Positions 32,108 to 41,426 of a DNA stretch of 64,000 nucleotides are shown piece after piece (position 1 is the stretch's first letter; each line of letters opens with the position of its first letter). The DNA comes from Gammaproteobacteria bacterium. GTDB taxonomy: Bacteria; Pseudomonadota; Gammaproteobacteria; Enterobacterales; Permianibacteraceae. The position numbers and the translations under genes are program-made. The stretch covers positions 186,001 through 250,000 of the forward strand of contig JACPFT010000012.1 in the NCBI GenBank assembly GCA_016182845.1, given 5' to 3'. The notes beneath the pieces are model-generated. The model did no database searches. It worked only from the letters and a program-made list of their open reading frames with translations, and had not been told where the DNA came from.

Positions 32108-32832
32108 GCGGACTCCAGAATAGAAGAATGAGTGATTCGGGCACGTTCGTCGTCCACCAGCCGGCCGTCCTCCAGGGTCAGCACCCGATCGGCGTGCTTC
32201 ATCAACCGGCCATCGTGGGTGACGCCCAGCACGGTCGTGCCCTGTTCGCGGGCGATGCGGTGCAGGATGTCGATCACCACCTGGCCATTGTGGCTGTCCA
32301 GGGCGCTGGTGGGTTCGTCGGCGAATAGCAGCTTGGGCTGTTTCACCAGGGCGCGGGCGATGGCGACGCGTTGCTTCTCGCCGCCGGACAACTCCTGAGG
32401 ACGCAGACCCGAGCGCGGCGTCAGGCCCACGGCATCCAGGGCTTGGGCGGAACGCTCGCGCATCGCCGCCCGGCCGAGCGGCGGGCCGTAGTGCAGGGGC
32501 AAGGCCACGTTCTCCAGGGCGGTCAGGGCCGGGAACAGGTTGAAGCCCTGGAACACGAAGCCGCAGTGCGCCAGGCGAAAGCGCTCCAGGGCCGGCCCGT
32601 CCAGCGCGCTCAAATCCTGCCCCAGGGCCAGGACCGAGCCCGCGTCGGGGCGCAGGAGGCCGGAGAGCAGGGACAGGAGCGTGCTCTTGCCGGAGCCCGA
32701 GGGCCCGACGATCAAGGTCAGCTCGGCGGGTTCAATGGCGAGGCTGACCCGGTCGATGACGGTTTGCACGGCCTTGCCGTTCTGGAAGCGGCGCGTCAGG
32801 CCGTGGGCGGTGATGCTGGCGGTCATGGTCAT
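32104..32832 (-). CDS. ABC exporter ATPase, MacB/LolD-like (exporter 2)
   Basis: 242 residues. Walker A GPSGSGKSTLLSLLSG, Q-loop FQGFNLFP, signature [15 protein letters not shown], Walker B LLFADEPTSALD and H-loop THD are intact. It starts three bases after the permease stop, with the adaptor overlapping downstream, giving gene order permease-ATPase-adaptor as in exporter 1. An ATG at 32826 is an alternative start. It is a clear relative of the 28.3 kb ATPase but diverged. Confidence 0.9.
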   Translation of the reverse strand: MTMTASITAHGLTRRFQNGKAVQTVIDRVSLAIEPAELTLIVGPSGSGKSTLLSLLSGLLRPDAGSVLALGQDLSALDGPALERFRLAHCGFVFQGFNLFPALTALENVALPLHYGPPLGRAAMRERSAQALDAVGLTPRSGLRPQELSGGEKQRVAIARALVKQPKLLFADEPTSALDSHNGQVVIDILHRIAREQGTTVLGVTHDGRLMKHADRVLTLEDGRLVDDERARITHSSILESA

Positions 32833-32835
32833 TCC

Positions 32836-33963
32836 TCAGCGCAAGAGAGAGGCCGGTTCGGCCTGGTTCAGGGCACGCAGGGCCGCGAGGCCCGAGCCCA
32901 GGGCGATGAGCAGCACGAGCAGGCCCGTGCTCAGGGCCGCCCAGGACGGCAGGCTCAGGGCCACGTCGGCGGCCCGGGCCGCCTCGGCAAGCCCATAACC
33001 GAGCAGGCCGGTCAGCGACAGGCCGGCCAGGCCCACCCACAAGGACTGCTCCAGGACCACGGCGCGCAGGGCCGCGCCGGACACGCCCAGGGCGCGCAGG
33101 GTCGCGTATTCGCGCAGGGCGGCGAGGATGGCGGCCATCAGGGTCTGGCTGGTGATCACCACACCCACCAACAGCCCCAAGGCGGAAGAAAACAGAAAGC
33201 CGGCACCGGCACCCGACTCGAACAGCCAATAGCCCTGGGACTGGATGGAGAATTCCTCGGCGGTCCACACCTGGTAGGGCCGGAACCGGCTAATAGGCTG
33301 CAGCTCGTCGCGCACCCGCTCCGCCTGGGCCGGGTCCCTGAGGCGCACCAGAAAATAGTCGGTGGCCTCGCCGCGCAGCTCCGGCTCGATGCTGCGGGCC
33401 GTGGCCAGGGAACTGAGCACATTGGCTCCGCCCATGGCGCGCATGCCGCGCAGGACACCGACCACGGTGACACGCTGGCGGTTCAGCTCGGCGCTGTCGC
33501 CGACCCGGACGCCCAGTTTCTCAAGTTCCGCCTCGTCAACAACGACACCGCCGGGCATGAGCAGCTTCTGGCGCAGCTCCGGGGTCAGCAGGCGCGCGAA
33601 GGTCATGCTCCCGGGCTTCGGCTCGACGCCGATGAGCACTGCCGAGAGCTTGGCGCCGTCCGGCCGCCGCCAGTCGGCGCCCATCCAGGTGAAACGCTCC
33701 ACGGCCGCCACTTGGGGGTGCATGCGCAGGCGGTTCTCCACCTTGCCAGGAATGGCGCGGGCCAGATCCACGCTCTGAGTGCCCGGATAGCCGACCCAGA
33801 GATCGGCCCGGGAGGCGTCGATATAGACGCTGATGGAACTGAACATGCCGAGCAAGAGGCCCAGTTGCACCAGGACCAGGAGGCCGGCGAAGGCCACGGC
33901 CAGCACGGCCGGAAGAAAACGCCGCCACTCGTAGAGCAGGCTGGCGCGCGCCAGGGATACCAT
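32836..33963 (-). CDS. ABC exporter permease, DevC/FtsX-like (exporter 2)
   Basis: 375 residues. N-terminal helix AVLAVAFAGLLVLVQLGLLLG, a periplasmic MacB-type domain, then three C-terminal helices. FLFSSALGLLVGVVITSQTL and ALREYATLRALGVSGAALRAV align with the corresponding parts of the exporter 1 permease, and both share the VWTAEEF motif, so the two permeases are paralogues. GGAG stands just upstream of the ATG. It is read divergently from the two-component system at 34.3 kb, with repeats between. Confidence 0.85.
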   Translation of the reverse strand: MVSLARASLLYEWRRFLPAVLAVAFAGLLVLVQLGLLLGMFSSISVYIDASRADLWVGYPGTQSVDLARAIPGKVENRLRMHPQVAAVERFTWMGADWRRPDGAKLSAVLIGVEPKPGSMTFARLLTPELRQKLLMPGGVVVDEAELEKLGVRVGDSAELNRQRVTVVGVLRGMRAMGGANVLSSLATARSIEPELRGEATDYFLVRLRDPAQAERVRDELQPISRFRPYQVWTAEEFSIQSQGYWLFESGAGAGFLFSSALGLLVGVVITSQTLMAAILAALREYATLRALGVSGAALRAVVLEQSLWVGLAGLSLTGLLGYGLAEAARAADVALSLPSWAALSTGLLVLLIALGSGLAALRALNQAEPASLLR

Positions 33964-34090
33964 GGGAGCACTCCGTCTTTCAGAGGCGGCCAGTGTCGGA
34001 AATCAGGCTTGGCATGGGCTTAGGCCTGGACGGCAGGAACTCAGGCAATGCTAAGCTTGGGCGGATTCAATGCGCCCAAGCCAGGAGTGC

Positions 34091-34127
34091 TTCGATACGC
34101 CGCTACGCGGCTACTCGGCACGAACGG
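34091..34127 (+). repeat. REP-like unit upstream of the two-component system
   Basis: ttcgatacgccgctacgcgg and the following ctactcggcacgaacgg form a hairpin-bearing unit ending in cacgaacgg, as found in repetitive extragenic palindromes of many proteobacteria. It lies in the 297-base gap between the exporter 2 permease and the response regulator. Confidence 0.45.
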
Positions 34128-34154
34128 CAGTGGGACGTGCGTAGCGCCCGTGCC

Positions 34155-34243
34155 CCGTTCGTCCTGAGCCTGTCGAAGGGCGAACAGGGTTAAGCTCCGA
34201 GCCAACCACGCCGTTCATGGTTCGACAGGCTCACCACGAACGG
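34155..34243 (+). repeat. Inverted pair of REP-like units
   Basis: ccgttcgtcctgagcctgtc at 34155-34174 faces gttcgacaggctcaccacga at 34220-34239; the two share gttcgNNNTGAGCCTGTCGAA in opposite orientation. This is the common extragenic palindrome core. A degenerate relative follows trxB at 3164-3209. The second unit ends 17 bases before the response regulator ATG, so its hairpin would lie in that gene's leader. Confidence 0.65.
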
Positions 34244-34260
34244 CTCTATACGAAGACACC

Positions 34261-34923
34261 ATGAACCTCCTCCTCGTCGAAGACGATCTGGACCTGGGCG
34301 CCGCGCTCGCCAAGGCCCTGACCCAAGCCGGACTGCGTGCCACCTGGCTGCGCCGTCTCAAGGAAGCCCGCGCCTACCTGGACAGCGGCATGCCCGAGAT
34401 GCTGCTGCTGGATCTGGGCCTGCCCGACGGCGAGGGCCTGAATCTCCTGAAGAGCCTGCGCGGCACCGGCTCCGCCCTTCCCATCCTGATCCTGAGCGCC
34501 CGCGACCAGCTGGACGACCGGCTCGCCGCGCTGAAGGCCGGCGCCGACGACTACCTGGTCAAGCCCTTCGCGGTGGAAGAACTTCTGGCACGCATCCAGG
34601 TCGTCGCCCGCCGGGCCAGCGGCTTCGCCAGCGACCGCTGGGAATTCGGTCGCCTGGTCATCGAACCGGAGGCGCGGCGCGTGCGCCTGGACGGCGAGGA
34701 CGTGCCCCTGTCCAGCACCGAATTCGAACTGCTGATGGAACTGGCCCGCCGCGCCGGCAAGGTCGTGCCCAAGGAGGCCCTGGTGGCACGGCTCTACGGC
34801 GAGGCCGAGCGCGGCTCGGACAATGCCCTGGAAGTGCATGTGCATAACCTGCGCAAGAAGCTGGGCGCCGAGCGCATCCTCACCCTGCGCGGCGTCGGTT
34901 ATATGATGGCGCGCCAGGAATGA
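34261..34923 (+). CDS. OmpR-family response regulator
   Basis: 220 residues. Receiver with acidic residues 7-9, Asp51 (LLLDLGLPDGEGL) and Lys in YLVKPFAVEELLARI; winged-helix output domain (LSSTEFELLMELARRAGKVV, ALEVHVHNLRKKL, GVGYMMA). It resembles the QseB/PmrA/TctD group. The start overlaps nothing and the ribosome binding site is weak; REP hairpins lie directly upstream. It overlaps the kinase by four bases (ATGA). Divergent orientation from exporter 2 suggests, but does not prove, that it regulates it. Confidence 0.9.
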   Translation: MNLLLVEDDLDLGAALAKALTQAGLRATWLRRLKEARAYLDSGMPEMLLLDLGLPDGEGLNLLKSLRGTGSALPILILSARDQLDDRLAALKAGADDYLVKPFAVEELLARIQVVARRASGFASDRWEFGRLVIEPEARRVRLDGEDVPLSSTEFELLMELARRAGKVVPKEALVARLYGEAERGSDNALEVHVHNLRKKLGAERILTLRGVGYMMARQE

Positions 34924-36308
34924 GCCTGCCCTCGCTGCACCGGCGCCTGATCCTGACCAGCCTGGCGGCCCTCGCCCTGGCCTGGACCTGTCTGCTGGCC
35001 TGGGCGTTCTGGGAAATGACCCGGGTCGGCCAGGGCATCAACGACCGGGATCTGCGCCTCGTCGCCCAGACCCTGGCGACGCTCAATGCCGCCGAGCTGG
35101 ACGACGTGACCCGCACCCGCCTGTCCGCCCAGCTGTTCGACCACTTCAACGCCTACGACACGCCAGTCGCCGAAGCCGATTACGCCTACCGGGTCAGCCG
35201 CGCCGATGGCCGGCGCCTGCTAGCATCCGCTCAGGCGGGCACGCTGCCGGCGCTGCCCGTCAGCGCCGCGCCCCAGGACAGCGGACCCTGGCGCAGCATC
35301 ACGGTGGCGAGCGGCGACGGCCGGGTGCTGGCTCAGGTCGCCTTCAGCCAGGGCTATATCCGCCGCGCGCTGACCGAGCTCCTGCTCCTGCTGCTCCTGC
35401 CCTTGGGTCTAGCCTTGCCGGCCGTGCTTGCGATCCTGGCCGTGGCCACGGGGCGCGGTCTCCTGCCCCTCAAGCGCCTGGCCGAACAACTGGCGGCGCG
35501 TCGGCGGCCCGACCTGTCCCCGGTGGCCAGCCCCGAGAGCCAGTACCGGGAGCTGATGCCCCTGGTCCGGGCCCTAAACGAGCTCCTGGCCCGCCTGGCC
35601 GCCCATCGCGACCAGGAGCGGCACTTCTTCGCCGACGCCGCCCACGAGCTGCGCACGCCCCTGGCGGCGCTTAGCGCCCAGGCTCATGTCCTGGCCCATG
35701 CCCAGGTGCCCGAGGAGCGGGCCGATGCCTTGGCCCGGCTCAATGCCGGGATCGCCCGCAACGCCGAGCTGCTGGGCCGGCTGCTCAGCCTGTCGCGCCT
35801 GGACAGCGAGGAGCCTCCGGCCCTGGCGCCACTGGATCTGGCCGCCCTGGCCCAGGAGGCCCTGGCCCGGCAGCTGCCCCGCGCCCTGACGGCCGGCATG
35901 GAGCTTGCCTACGAGGGCCCGGCGCAATGCCTCCAGATCAGCGACGAATCGGCCCTCGCCAGCCTGCTGGGCAATCTGCTGGACAATGCCCTGCGTTATT
36001 GCCCGGTCGGCAGTCAAGTCGTCCTGCGCCTGGACCTTGAGGGCGAGAAGCTGCACTTGGCGGTGCTGGACGATGGGCCTGGCATTCCCCCGGAATGGCG
36101 TGAGCGCGCGCTGCAACGCTTCCAGCGCCTGCCCGGCACCGAGGCCCAAGGCAGCGGCCTAGGGCTTGCCATCGTCCAGGCCCTGGCTACCCGCCTGGGC
36201 GCCGAGCTGTCCTTGAGCGATGGCCTGAACGGCCGAGGCCTGGGCGTGCATCTTCGCCTCCCCCTCGCGCCGGCATCCTCGGGATGTGACGGAGCGCACG
36301 CCCCCTAG
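34920..36308 (+). CDS. Sensor histidine kinase, QseC-like
   Basis: 462 residues. Membrane helices near residues 15-35 (LAALALAWTCLLAWAFW) and 150-175 (LLLLLLLPLGLALPAVLAIL) flank a periplasmic sensor of about 110 residues. The H-box ADAAHELRTPLAALSAQ has His242, the N-box is LLGNLLDNALRYC, and G boxes are DDGPGIPPEWRERAL and GSGLGLAIVQAL. Coupled to the response regulator by an ATGA overlap. The ligand is unknown; proximity to a sulfate-type binding protein and two exporters hints at an envelope or oxyanion signal. Confidence 0.9.
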   Translation: MSLPSLHRRLILTSLAALALAWTCLLAWAFWEMTRVGQGINDRDLRLVAQTLATLNAAELDDVTRTRLSAQLFDHFNAYDTPVAEADYAYRVSRADGRRLLASAQAGTLPALPVSAAPQDSGPWRSITVASGDGRVLAQVAFSQGYIRRALTELLLLLLLPLGLALPAVLAILAVATGRGLLPLKRLAEQLAARRRPDLSPVASPESQYRELMPLVRALNELLARLAAHRDQERHFFADAAHELRTPLAALSAQAHVLAHAQVPEERADALARLNAGIARNAELLGRLLSLSRLDSEEPPALAPLDLAALAQEALARQLPRALTAGMELAYEGPAQCLQISDESALASLLGNLLDNALRYCPVGSQVVLRLDLEGEKLHLAVLDDGPGIPPEWRERALQRFQRLPGTEAQGSGLGLAIVQALATRLGAELSLSDGLNGRGLGVHLRLPLAPASSGCDGAHAP

Positions 36309-36398
36309 GCCGCCCCATTCAGCCCTGTTTCATGCCCTCGGGACTGTAATCGGAGCATGAGACAAAGGGCCGCATCCCGCCTGGCCCGGGAGGACTGC

Positions 36399-36968
36399 AT
36401 GAACAAATCCCTGCTCGTCGGCTCGGTCCTGGGCGCCATCACCGCCACGGCGGGCGGCGCCTATGCCGGCCTGGAGTGGCTCAAGAAACCCCAGTTCGCC
36501 GAAGTCACCCAGGTCACACCGCTGACCGAAACCATCCAGACGCCGCGAGAGGAGTGCCGCGACGAAACCGTCGTGCACCGCCGCGCCGTGCAGGACGAGA
36601 GCCGCATCGCCGGCACCGTCATCGGCGCCCTGGTGGGCGGCGTACTCGGCAAGCAAGTGGGCGGCGGCTCGGGCCGCAAGATCGCCACCGTGGCCGGCGC
36701 CGCGGCCGGCGGCTATGCCGGCAACCGGGTGCAGAAGGGCATGCAGGACCGCGACACCTACACCACCACGGAAAAGCGCTGCAAGACGGTTTACGACAAC
36801 GAGGAAAAGACCGTGGGTTACCAGGTCCGCTATGTCCTGGACGGTGAGCCCGGCCAGGTGCGCATGGACCACGATCCGGGTCCGCGCATCCCGGTGAAGA
36901 ACGGCCTGCTGGTCCTCGAGGAACCGGAAGTGCCGGCCGTGCCGGCGCCGCAAGGCGACCCCATCTAA
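36399..36968 (+). CDS. Glycine-zipper envelope protein, second copy
   Basis: 189 residues with a hydrophobic N-terminus (SLLVGSVLGAITATAGGAYAG). A glycine zipper covers residues about 75-120 (GTVIGALVGGVLGKQVGGGS, VAGAAAGGYAGNRVQKGM). The TPREECRDETV and CKTVYDNEEKTVGYQVRYVLDGE blocks match TPRERCWAEEV and CETVDEVEYEERIVGYDVTY of the protein at 17.3 kb, so the two are paralogues. GGAGG at 36388-36392 fixes the start. It directly follows a two-component system, as the other copy precedes one. Confidence 0.8.
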   Translation: MNKSLLVGSVLGAITATAGGAYAGLEWLKKPQFAEVTQVTPLTETIQTPREECRDETVVHRRAVQDESRIAGTVIGALVGGVLGKQVGGGSGRKIATVAGAAAGGYAGNRVQKGMQDRDTYTTTEKRCKTVYDNEEKTVGYQVRYVLDGEPGQVRMDHDPGPRIPVKNGLLVLEEPEVPAVPAPQGDPI

Positions 36969-37058
36969 AGCCCGAGCGAAAACGGCCGGTGGCGGAAAAT
37001 CCACCGCCGGCCGCCAAGCCCCGCCCCCACTCGCCTAGCGCCAGCTATCTAGACACTA

Positions 37059-37087
37059 CCCCCACAGTTATCCACAGAATCTGGGGG
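37059..37087 (+). promoter_or_regulatory. DnaA box inside an inverted repeat upstream of mutS
   Basis: TTATCCACA at 37068-37076 is a perfect consensus DnaA box. It is bracketed by CCCCCA (37059-37064) and TGGGGG (37082-37087), a 6-base inverted repeat. It lies about 100 bases before the mutS ATG. Only one box was seen here, so it is a possible regulatory or titration site, not an origin. Confidence 0.5.
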
Positions 37088-37184
37088 CAAACCGGCAATT
37101 CGTCATCATTCCCTTCCTGCCCAAGCCTTCCCGGAAGGTTTAGAATACGCGGCCAGCTCGTCCTAGCGCTCCGCGAAAAACACC

Positions 37185-39746
37185 ATGACCTCGATAGAAA
37201 ACAATTACTTGGGTCACACGCCCATGATGCAGCAGTACCTGCGCCTGAAAGCGCAGCACCCCAACGAGCTGCTGTTCTATCGCATGGGCGATTTCTACGA
37301 GTTGTTCTTCGATGACGCCAAGAAGGCCGCGCGCCTCTTGGACATCACCCAGACCCATCGCGGCCAGTCCAATGGCGAGCCCATCCCCATGGCCGGCGTG
37401 CCCTATCACGCGGTGGAAGGCTATCTGGCCCGGCTGGTGAAACTGGGCGAGCCCGTGGCCATCTGCGAACAGATCGGCGATCCGGCCCTCGCCAAGGGAC
37501 CCGTTGAACGCGCCGTGGTGCGCATCATCACCCCGGGCACGGTCACCGACGAGGCCCTACTCAATGCCCAGGAAGACAATCTGCTGGCCGCCCTGTCCGA
37601 GCACGACGGCCGCTATGGCCTGGCCATCCTGGATCTGACCAGCGGCCGCTTCTCGGCCCTGGAACTGGACGGCTTCGAAGCCCTCACGGCCGAACTGGAA
37701 CGCTTGAAGCCCGCCGAGCTGCTCTATCCCGAACGCCTGGACGCCAGCGCCTTCGCCGGCCAGACCCGCGCCGCCCGTCGCCGCCCGGACTGGGACTTCG
37801 AGCCCGGCGACGCGACGCGCCTGCTCTGCCAGCAGTTCGGCGTACACGACCTGAGCGGCTTCGGCGTCGAGGGGCTGCCCCTGGCCCTGGGCGCCGCTGG
37901 CGCCTTGCTCAACTACGCCCGCGACACCCAACGCACCGCCCTGCCCCATATCCGCGCCCTCGTCGCCGAGAGCCGCGGCGATGCCGTGCTGATGGACGCC
38001 GCCACCCGGCGCAACCTGGAGTTATCCCAGAACCTGCGCGGCGGCGTGGAAGGCACGCTCATCGAAGTCCTGGACGCCTGCGCCACCGCCATGGGCTCCC
38101 GCGCCCTGCGCCGCGCCCTGCACCGGCCCCTGCGCGACCGCGCCGCCCTCGCCGCCCGTCAGGATGCCATCGCGGCGATCCTAAGCACGGCCGCCGCGCC
38201 CCGGCTGCACCCGGTGCTGCGCGCCATCGGCGATTGCGAGCGCATCCTGGCCCGCGTCGCCCTGCGCAGTGCCCGGCCCCGGGATCTGGCACGGTTGCGC
38301 GAAGCCCTGGGCCAGCTGCCGCGCCTGAAGGCCGAGCTGGCAGCTATCGCCGATGCCAGCCTCGAAGCCTTGGGCACGCGCATCGCCGAGTTTCCCGCCC
38401 TGCACGAGCTCCTGGAACGGGCCATCATCGAGAACCCGCCGGTCATCATCCGCGACGGCGGCGTCATCGCCCCCGGCTACAACGCCGAGCTCGATCTGCT
38501 GCGCAGCCTGGGCGTCGATGCCAGCGCCTATCTGACCGAACTGGAGTGCCGCGAGCGGGGGCGCACGGGCATCGCCACGCTGAAAGTCGGCTACAACTCG
38601 GTGCACGGCTATTTCATCGAGATCTCTCGCTCCCAGGCCCATCATGCGCCGCCCGACTACCATCGCCGCCAGACCCTGAAGAACGCCGAGCGCTACATCA
38701 CGCCCGAGCTTAAGGAGTTGGAGGAGAAAGTCCTGGGCGGTCAGTCCAAGGCCTTGGCCCTGGAGAAGCGTCTGTATGAAGAGATCCTGGATCGTCTCCT
38801 GGACGAGTTGGCCGGTTTGCAGAACTGCACGGCGGCCCTGGCCGAGCTGGACGTGCTCAATACCCTGGCCGAGCGCGCCGAGACGCTCAACTACGTGCGC
38901 CCCGAGCTGGTCGACGAGGACGTATTGGACATCCGCGCCGGCCGCCACCCCGTCGTCGAGGGCCGGGTGGACACGCCCTTCGTGCCCAATCCGCTGCACC
39001 TGGACGCCGAGCGGCGCATGCTGATCATCACCGGCCCGAACATGGGCGGTAAATCCACCTATATGCGGCAAACCGCGTTGATCGTGCTGATGGCGCACAT
39101 GGGTAGCTATGTGCCCGCCGACGCCGCGCGCATCGGCCCGGTGGACCGGATCTTCACCCGTATCGGCGCCTCGGACGACTTGGCCTCCGGCCGGTCCACC
39201 TTCATGGTGGAGATGACCGAGACCGCCAACATCCTGCACAACGCCACGCGCCAGAGCCTGGTACTGATGGACGAGATCGGGCGCGGCACCTCCACCTTCG
39301 ACGGCCTGTCCCTGGCCTGGGCCGCCGCCGAACACCTGGCCGGCAAGCTCCATGCCTACGCCCTGTTCGCGACCCATTATTTCGAGCTGACCAGCCTGCC
39401 CGAGCACTTCCCTGCCGCCCACAACGTGCACCTGGACGCCGTCGAGCACGGCGAAAGCATCGTCTTCCTGCACGCCCTGCAGGACGGGCCGGCCAACCAG
39501 AGCTATGGCCTGGCCGTCGCCATGCTCGCCGGGGTGCCGCGCGAGGTTATAACGAGAGCGCGGAAAAAGCTGCGACAGCTGGAAAATCAGGAAGTAAACT
39601 ACGCGCCGACCACGCCCCAGGGTCAGTTGGCCCTGGAGGAAGCGGCGCCCGCGCCCGCTCTGGAACTCCTGGAAGACCTGCGCCCGGACGAGCTCTCGCC
39701 CAAGCAGGCCCTGGAAATCCTGTATAAACTCAAAGCATTGCTCTAG
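37185..39746 (+). CDS. mutS: DNA mismatch repair protein MutS
   Basis: 853 residues, exactly the E. coli length. The mismatch-binding FYE motif lies in [20 protein letters not shown], followed by connector, lever and clamp domains. The ATPase has Walker [17 protein letters not shown], signature [18 protein letters not shown], Walker [17 protein letters not shown] and HYFELT. The C-terminal helices ([17 protein letters not shown]) mediate tetramerisation. Followed 35 bases later by fdxA, a frequent neighbour in gammaproteobacteria. Confidence 0.99.
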   Translation: MTSIENNYLGHTPMMQQYLRLKAQHPNELLFYRMGDFYELFFDDAKKAARLLDITQTHRGQSNGEPIPMAGVPYHAVEGYLARLVKLGEPVAICEQIGDPALAKGPVERAVVRIITPGTVTDEALLNAQEDNLLAALSEHDGRYGLAILDLTSGRFSALELDGFEALTAELERLKPAELLYPERLDASAFAGQTRAARRRPDWDFEPGDATRLLCQQFGVHDLSGFGVEGLPLALGAAGALLNYARDTQRTALPHIRALVAESRGDAVLMDAATRRNLELSQNLRGGVEGTLIEVLDACATAMGSRALRRALHRPLRDRAALAARQDAIAAILSTAAAPRLHPVLRAIGDCERILARVALRSARPRDLARLREALGQLPRLKAELAAIADASLEALGTRIAEFPALHELLERAIIENPPVIIRDGGVIAPGYNAELDLLRSLGVDASAYLTELECRERGRTGIATLKVGYNSVHGYFIEISRSQAHHAPPDYHRRQTLKNAERYITPELKELEEKVLGGQSKALALEKRLYEEILDRLLDELAGLQNCTAALAELDVLNTLAERAETLNYVRPELVDEDVLDIRAGRHPVVEGRVDTPFVPNPLHLDAERRMLIITGPNMGGKSTYMRQTALIVLMAHMGSYVPADAARIGPVDRIFTRIGASDDLASGRSTFMVEMTETANILHNATRQSLVLMDEIGRGTSTFDGLSLAWAAAEHLAGKLHAYALFATHYFELTSLPEHFPAAHNVHLDAVEHGESIVFLHALQDGPANQSYGLAVAMLAGVPREVITRARKKLRQLENQEVNYAPTTPQGQLALEEAAPAPALELLEDLRPDELSPKQALEILYKLKALL

Positions 39747-39781
39747 CCGGCCTAGCGGCCCGCCATCATAAGGAGTCAGCC

Positions 39782-40105
39782 ATGCCCTTCGTCGTCACCG
39801 ACAACTGCATCAAGTGCAAATACACCGACTGCGTCGATGTCTGCCCGGTGGATTGTTTCTACGAGGGGCCGAATTTCCTGGTGATCAATCCGGACGAGTG
39901 CATCGACTGCGCGCTCTGCGAGCCGGAATGCCCGGCCAATGCCATTTTCTCCGAAGACGATCTGCCGGCCAACCAGGTCCAGTTCACGGCCTTGAACGCC
40001 GAACTGTCCCAGAGCTGGCCCAATATCAACCGCAAGAAGGAGCCGCTGGCGGATGCCGAGCAGTGGAACGGCGTGGAGAACAAGCTCCAGTACCTGGAAA
40101 AATAA
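39782..40105 (+). CDS. fdxA: Seven-iron ferredoxin FdxA
   Basis: 107 residues. The N-terminal half binds a [3Fe-4S] and a [4Fe-4S] cluster through [20 protein letters not shown] and [17 protein letters not shown]. The C-terminal tail ([19 protein letters not shown]) is typical of the Azotobacter ferredoxin I/FdxA type. AAGGAG precedes the ATG. It is followed by a strong bidirectional terminator. The redox partner is not evident here. Confidence 0.97.
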   Translation: MPFVVTDNCIKCKYTDCVDVCPVDCFYEGPNFLVINPDECIDCALCEPECPANAIFSEDDLPANQVQFTALNAELSQSWPNINRKKEPLADAEQWNGVENKLQYLEK

Positions 40106-40121
40106 GTCGAGTCCCTATGCG

Positions 40122-40146
40122 AAAAGCCGGACTCGTTCCGGCTTTT
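40122..40146. terminator. Bidirectional terminator after fdxA
   Basis: AAAAGCCGG (40122-40130) and CCGGCTTTT (40138-40146), with a seven-base loop and an A run or T run on either side, serve fdxA and the convergent 40153-41013 gene. Confidence 0.92.
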
Positions 40147-40152
40147 TCGATC

Positions 40153-41013
40153 TTAAGTCGCCGTCTTCCCCACCTTGGGCAGTTCAATCGGCGGCGACGG
40201 CATCTCCATGATGTCGTGCTCGTCGTTGCCCAGCAGATTGTCCCCGCCCCAGGGCAGATGCCGGTAGCGTTCCCGGCTCATGTCGCCCACGAAGGGGAAT
40301 TTCAGGACATCGAAGTAAGGCGAGTAGTCGAAGTCGCGGGGCGTGTACAAACGCGGGTTGCGCTTGATGAGCTGAATGCCGGTATCCTGGTGCGCCTTGA
40401 TGATGGGCAGGATCGGGTACTTCACCGTGTTGAAGGCCTCGGCCAGCATGGTCGAGCACACGGTGCGCGTCGAGTCGCCGGCATGCTGCACGAACAGGCT
40501 GGAGCGCCAACGGCGCGGCAGGAAGCCCCAGGGCATCATGAAGCGCATCAGATCCAGGAGCTGGCGCACATTGTAGTCGTCGCCCAGGTGGCCGATAGCA
40601 TAGTTGCAGACGCGCTGGGCGTCATGCCGGGAAATGCCGCTGGGCCGGCAGATGCGCAGGTGGTCGTGCCGGTATTCCTCCAGGCGCGTGACGATGGTGC
40701 CCTGGCCCAAGATCCCCTCGATGACCAGCTGTTCCTCGTCCTGGCCGCTGGAGAACTGCTTGAGCCGGGCACGCACCGCCGGATCCTCGACATCGTGCAC
40801 CCGCCCTACATAGAGCATGGCGTGGGACCAGGGGCTCTGGGTGATCATCTTGATGACATCGGCGACGCGCGTGCGCCCCTCCACCAGGACGATGTCGCCG
40901 GGTCTCAGCTCATACTTGATGCGCTCGAAGTCCACCAGGGGAAAGGGTCGCGGCGGACCGTCCGTGGTCAGCCAGGCGACAAGACGAGCCTTGAGACGGC
41001 TAAGCATGCCCAT
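40153..41013 (-). CDS. YiiX/YebB-like permuted NlpC/P60 peptidase-fold protein
   Basis: 286 residues. The pattern PGDIVLVEGRTRVADVIKMI, SPWSHAMLYVG (putative catalytic His) and then STRTVCSTMLAEAF (putative nucleophilic Cys) is that of circularly permuted papain-like NlpC/P60 (YiiX/DUF830-type) proteins. No signal peptide is evident. Such enzymes may cleave amide or lipid bonds; the substrate here is unknown. Read last from right to left in the yccA-tus direction, 78 bases after tusE. In-frame ATG at 41007 is an alternative start. Confidence 0.78.
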   Translation of the reverse strand: MGMLSRLKARLVAWLTTDGPPRPFPLVDFERIKYELRPGDIVLVEGRTRVADVIKMITQSPWSHAMLYVGRVHDVEDPAVRARLKQFSSGQDEEQLVIEGILGQGTIVTRLEEYRHDHLRICRPSGISRHDAQRVCNYAIGHLGDDYNVRQLLDLMRFMMPWGFLPRRWRSSLFVQHAGDSTRTVCSTMLAEAFNTVKYPILPIIKAHQDTGIQLIKRNPRLYTPRDFDYSPYFDVLKFPFVGDMSRERYRHLPWGGDNLLGNDEHDIMEMPSPPIELPKVGKTAT

Positions 41014-41090
41014 GGGTTCCAGGGTACCGACAGTACGGTTCGTACTCGTTTAGGTATAGCCCAGGCCCATGACAAACGCCTGACGGAGGC

Positions 41091-41426
41091 CTAAATGCAG
41101 CGCGTCGGCTTGGGCAGTCCCGCCAGCTTGGTGGCCTGCTTGGCCGCGCCGCCGGGGAACAGGCCGGCCAGGAAGAGGCTATTGCCCTTCTCTGGCCCCA
41201 GGTGTTGCCCCAGGTACTTCACCAGGGGACGCATGGCCGGGCTGGTCTTGAACTCCTCGTAATAGCGCCGCACATAGCGCAGGACTTGCCAATGATCCTC
41301 GCCGAGCACCAGGCCTTCCGCCTCGGCAATGGCCGCCGCCACGGCCTCGTCCCAGAGACCCGGCTCGCGCAGATAGCCTTCCGCATCCGTGGCGATCTCC
41401 CGCCCGGCGACCCACAACACGCCCAT
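41091..41426 (-). CDS. tusE: Sulfurtransferase TusE (DsrC family)
   Basis: 111 residues. The C-terminus KLAGLPKPTRCI keeps the penultimate cysteine that carries the persulfide, but the second cysteine of true DsrC, eleven residues earlier, is replaced by Thr. This marks TusE of tRNA 2-thiolation rather than DsrC of dissimilatory sulfur metabolism. TusE takes sulfur from TusBCD and passes it to MnmA (11.1 kb). The ATG at 41426 overlaps the tusB stop (TGATG). Confidence 0.93.
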   Translation of the reverse strand: MGVLWVAGREIATDAEGYLREPGLWDEAVAAAIAEAEGLVLGEDHWQVLRYVRRYYEEFKTSPAMRPLVKYLGQHLGPEKGNSLFLAGLFPGGAAKQATKLAGLPKPTRCI

